Both the position numbers and the translations under genes were made by a program. A DNA stretch of 14,894 bases, from NCBI GenBank assembly GCA_009784745.1, contig WQXR01000027.1, positions 1 to 14,894 on the forward strand, written 5' to 3'. The notes under the pieces are model-generated. The model was not told where the DNA came from, did no database searches, and saw only the letters and a list, made by a program, of their open reading frames with translations. How positions within the stretch are numbered: the stretch's first letter is position 1; each line of letters starts with the position of its first letter. This stretch comes from Methanomassiliicoccaceae archaeon (GTDB lineage Archaea > Thermoplasmatota > Thermoplasmata > Methanomassiliicoccales > Methanomethylophilaceae). Positions 14,816 through 14,894 of this stretch are shown here, in pieces.

Positions 14816-14894
14816 TATCTTTCCGCTTTATTCTTACCATTATCATTATAATATAAAGGCGATGCTGATTATCTATTAATATATATCATAAATA
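14816..14894 (+). other. AT-rich intergenic end of window, possible terminator and next promoter
   Basis: After the exporter stop, the pyrimidine-rich stretch at 14817-14836, with short T runs, could act as an archaeal U-rich terminator, though no long T run is present. The last 20 bases (ATTAATATATATCATA and on) are TATA-like and may belong to a gene beyond the window. No coding sequence is visible. Confidence 0.3.

Noticed and set aside
14839..14845. Second Fur box near the window end
   Set aside because: Only one half-site (ATTATCA) fits; the other half matches at three of seven positions.

Overview
The window looks like chromosomal DNA of a euryarchaeon. My best guess is a methanogen-like member of the Thermoplasmata, such as Methanomassiliicoccales, but nothing here proves a lineage. 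The reasons are: AT-rich boxes sit 22-27 bases upstream of several start codons, as archaeal TATA boxes do in leaderless genes; ATA, AGA and AGG codons are very common; and the gene set (CbiMNQO importer, Fur-type regulator, DUF4143 ATPase, MarR plus paired ABC exporter) fits anaerobic archaea. DNA is moderately AT-rich. No rRNA, tRNA, CRISPR array or insertion sequence was found, and no stretch longer than about 210 bases lacks a gene.

Layout. (1) 1-1208, plus strand: the end of an ABC ATPase (FetA-like) and the complete FetB permease, a putative iron exporter. (2) 1209-7118, minus strand: a Fur-family regulator, a CbiM-CbiN fusion, CbiQ and a CbiO with a long C-terminal extension form an overlapping cobalt/nickel uptake operon. 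Aconitase follows 68 bases downstream and probably has its own promoter. (3) 7119-7248: a divergent regulatory region with a near-perfect 7-1-7 Fur box. (4) 7249-9220, plus strand: adenine phosphoribosyltransferase and, four bases on, an unusual ACT-ACT-metallo-beta-lactamase fusion. (5) 9247-10539, minus strand: a DUF4143-type ATPase whose promoter lies inside an array of 23-base direct repeats (10554-10688). (6) 10749-14815, plus strand: a MarR regulator and two half-transporters forming a heterodimeric ABC exporter of the TM287/288 or BmrCD type.

How the parts fit. The first half is largely about metals: probable iron export (FetAB), Co/Ni import (CbiMNQO), a metal-sensing repressor with a matching operator at its own promoter, and an iron-sulfur enzyme (aconitase). 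The last part is a drug or toxic-compound efflux unit with its own regulator. The most unusual items are the 23-base repeat array that carries the ATPase promoter, the ACT-ACT-MBL fusion, the unassigned C-terminal domain on CbiO, and a perfect 13-bp inverted repeat inside the first exporter gene.
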